A stretch of DNA of 64,000 nucleotides, taken from contig JAODUP010000040.1 in NCBI GenBank assembly GCA_025642065.1, forward strand, positions 1,154,501 to 1,218,500. Reading direction: 5' to 3'. Position 1 is the stretch's first letter. Every line of letters begins with the position of its first letter. The notes under the pieces are model-generated. The model saw only the letters and a program-made list of their open reading frames with translations. It did no database searches and was not told where the DNA came from. The position numbers were made by a program, and so were the translations under genes. The DNA is from Paralvinella palmiformis (Eukaryota; Annelida; Polychaeta; Terebellida; Alvinellidae). Below, piece by piece: positions 62,761-64,000 of the stretch.

Positions 62761-62765
<5 letters not shown>
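62597..62765 (-). mobile_element. tRNA-derived SINE, family A, copy 4
   Basis: Minus strand: a degraded head (aactagtaacgttctgg), box B-like cggggttcaaat, then gggtgtttcatctttcactt, cgccttattacatttgaacg, and tctcggcccatttagcgtac. The body matches copies 1 and 3, and copy 4 retains the segment missing in copy 2. Confidence 0.85.
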
Positions 62766-62836
<71 letters not shown>

Positions 62837-62837
62837 C
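62763..62837. repeat. (GA)n microsatellite with interruptions
   Basis: About 36 GA units broken twice by an extra G. It directly follows the head end of the SINE at 62597-62765. Confidence 0.95.
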
Positions 62838-62839
62838 GT

Positions 62840-63780
62840 CCCACTTATTACAAATGGCCATAGCGTACTTAGTATTTAATATAACGAAATGATAATAATA
62901 ATAATTATTATTATAAGTCACATTTTATGTTATACAAAGCAAATCCATTCCATGATATCGTGATCTCGGTGGGGAGAATAGACTTTTTGGCTGCCATTTT
63001 ATCTGGCTATACAATTTAATTCGTTAAAAAAGACACCCCTTTTGTCTTCTTAGAACATCAAAAACTCTGAACCGTCATTTTGAGGTCATATAGTTGTTGT
63101 AGGAGGTCCAGCATTGTGGAGAAAGTTGTAGTGGAAGATAAGAGTACTATTTTGAGAATGTCCACCTGTTCTAGGTTTACATGATCTGGACTAATTTTGG
63201 GGTTAGTAATAATAAAAATCTTTCACAATTTCAAATTTTCAGTTTATGTAATTTAAGATTTTTCTTCACAGTAAGTCACTGATCGACCCATTAGAACTTT
63301 GGTCCACTTCTGTGGTGCAGTTTGTGTCTGTGAGATGTTTCATCCATCACAAAAAAACTACTGTCCGAATATCTCATTTCCCTAGTGTGTAGACCATCGG
63401 CCATAAGTATGAGGTGTGGCCAGCAATTATTCACTTAAGCTAATAGAACACCTTTATCAAATATTATTATTATTATTATTGTTGTTGTTGTTGTTGTTGT
63501 AAAACTAAATTTCTTAAATATTTAGGAAGAGGTAGAATTTTCAAATCATAGGTCTGAATTTCGTTTTCTCAAGAATATATATATATATATATACGTTTCT
63601 ACGTCATGGAAAAATTAACGTTTGTTCTTTCAAAGCATGACAAAAGTGACCAATCTGCTCAATGTTTGACTAGTTACAGTAATTAGACGACGTTGAGAAT
63701 GTACTTCTCGTATATTTCTTAATAATCGTTCAAATAAATATTGATATTGATGTATTTGCCCATTTTATGTCTTTATTGTA
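62840..63780. other. Presumed intron upstream of the exon at 63782
   Basis: AT-rich. Holds an ATT/GTT run at 63463-63500 and (AT)n at 63576-63592. No coding similarity. Confidence 0.4.
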
Positions 63781-63781
63781 G

Positions 63782-64000
63782 ATATTTGCGAAGAACTGTT
63801 GAGGCAGAGTTTGCTCTGTTACAGAGTTCATTTGGGGTTGTGTACAAAAGAAGACCAGTCGTTGCCAGTGATTTGTATAAGATTATTAACATTGTCAAGC
63901 TTAACCTGTTTAGTACAATGGCATTATAGAACTCACAGTAGACGTGTGGCCTCCAGGTGTGAGATAGCTTCAGAAATGATCCCTTGGCCTATCATGAACA
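63782..64000 (+). CDS. Candidate exon running off the right edge
   Basis: After a T-rich acceptor (tttatgtctttattgtag) the frame beginning ATT TGC GAA at 63784 stays open to the window end: ICEELLRQSLLCYRVHLGLC, later CEIASEMIPWPIMN. A second frame (YLRRTVEAEFALLQSSFGVV) is open for 48 codons to a TAG at 63927-63929. I recognise neither. A 72-codon stop-free run behind a good acceptor favours a real exon without proving it. Confidence 0.35.

Overview
The window is animal nuclear DNA. Genes are intron-rich, exons sit kilobases apart with GT/AG borders, and the space between is AT-rich and full of microsatellites, minisatellites, tRNA-derived SINEs and broken retrotransposons. The RBM24-type protein and the repeat repertoire suggest an invertebrate, most plausibly a lophotrochozoan such as a mollusc. 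That assignment is inference; the sequence does not name the species.

Two host genes are solid. On the minus strand at the left edge lie four consecutive exons (2969 down to 1186) encoding the start of an unconventional myosin motor, through the P-loop. The gene continues past the left edge. On the plus strand a complete four-exon RBM24/RBM38-type RNA-binding protein gene (225 residues, 30034-49989) fills the centre, with introns of about 5.0, 4.6 and 9.7 kb. A third, tentative plus-strand gene may start at 61257 and have exons near 62463 and 63782; I do not recognise its product.

Layout: 1-3000 myosin exons; 3000-9300 upstream DNA with a 54-bp palindrome, three copies of one tRNA-SINE (two of them inverted) and a decayed LINE; 9311-10380 an element with about 140-bp inverted repeats; 11240-19290 a retrotransposon cluster (SINE tails, a tyrosine-recombinase retroelement, three LINE fragments); 21475-22100 SINEs; 23990-28705 tandem repeats, including a 1.7-kb satellite of 23-bp units; 29400-52550 the RBM24 gene; 54760-55720 an AC-rich array; 58300-59960 two minisatellites; 61257-64000 the tentative gene interrupted by SINEs.

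The mobile elements appear related to one another. The tail of SINE family B also follows the end of a LINE open reading frame at 15617, so that LINE may supply its copying machinery. SINE family A has one copy with a 12-bp target-site duplication. No CRISPR array, bacterial operon or intact transposase was seen. All coordinates, splice sites and translations were read by eye, and no database search was possible.
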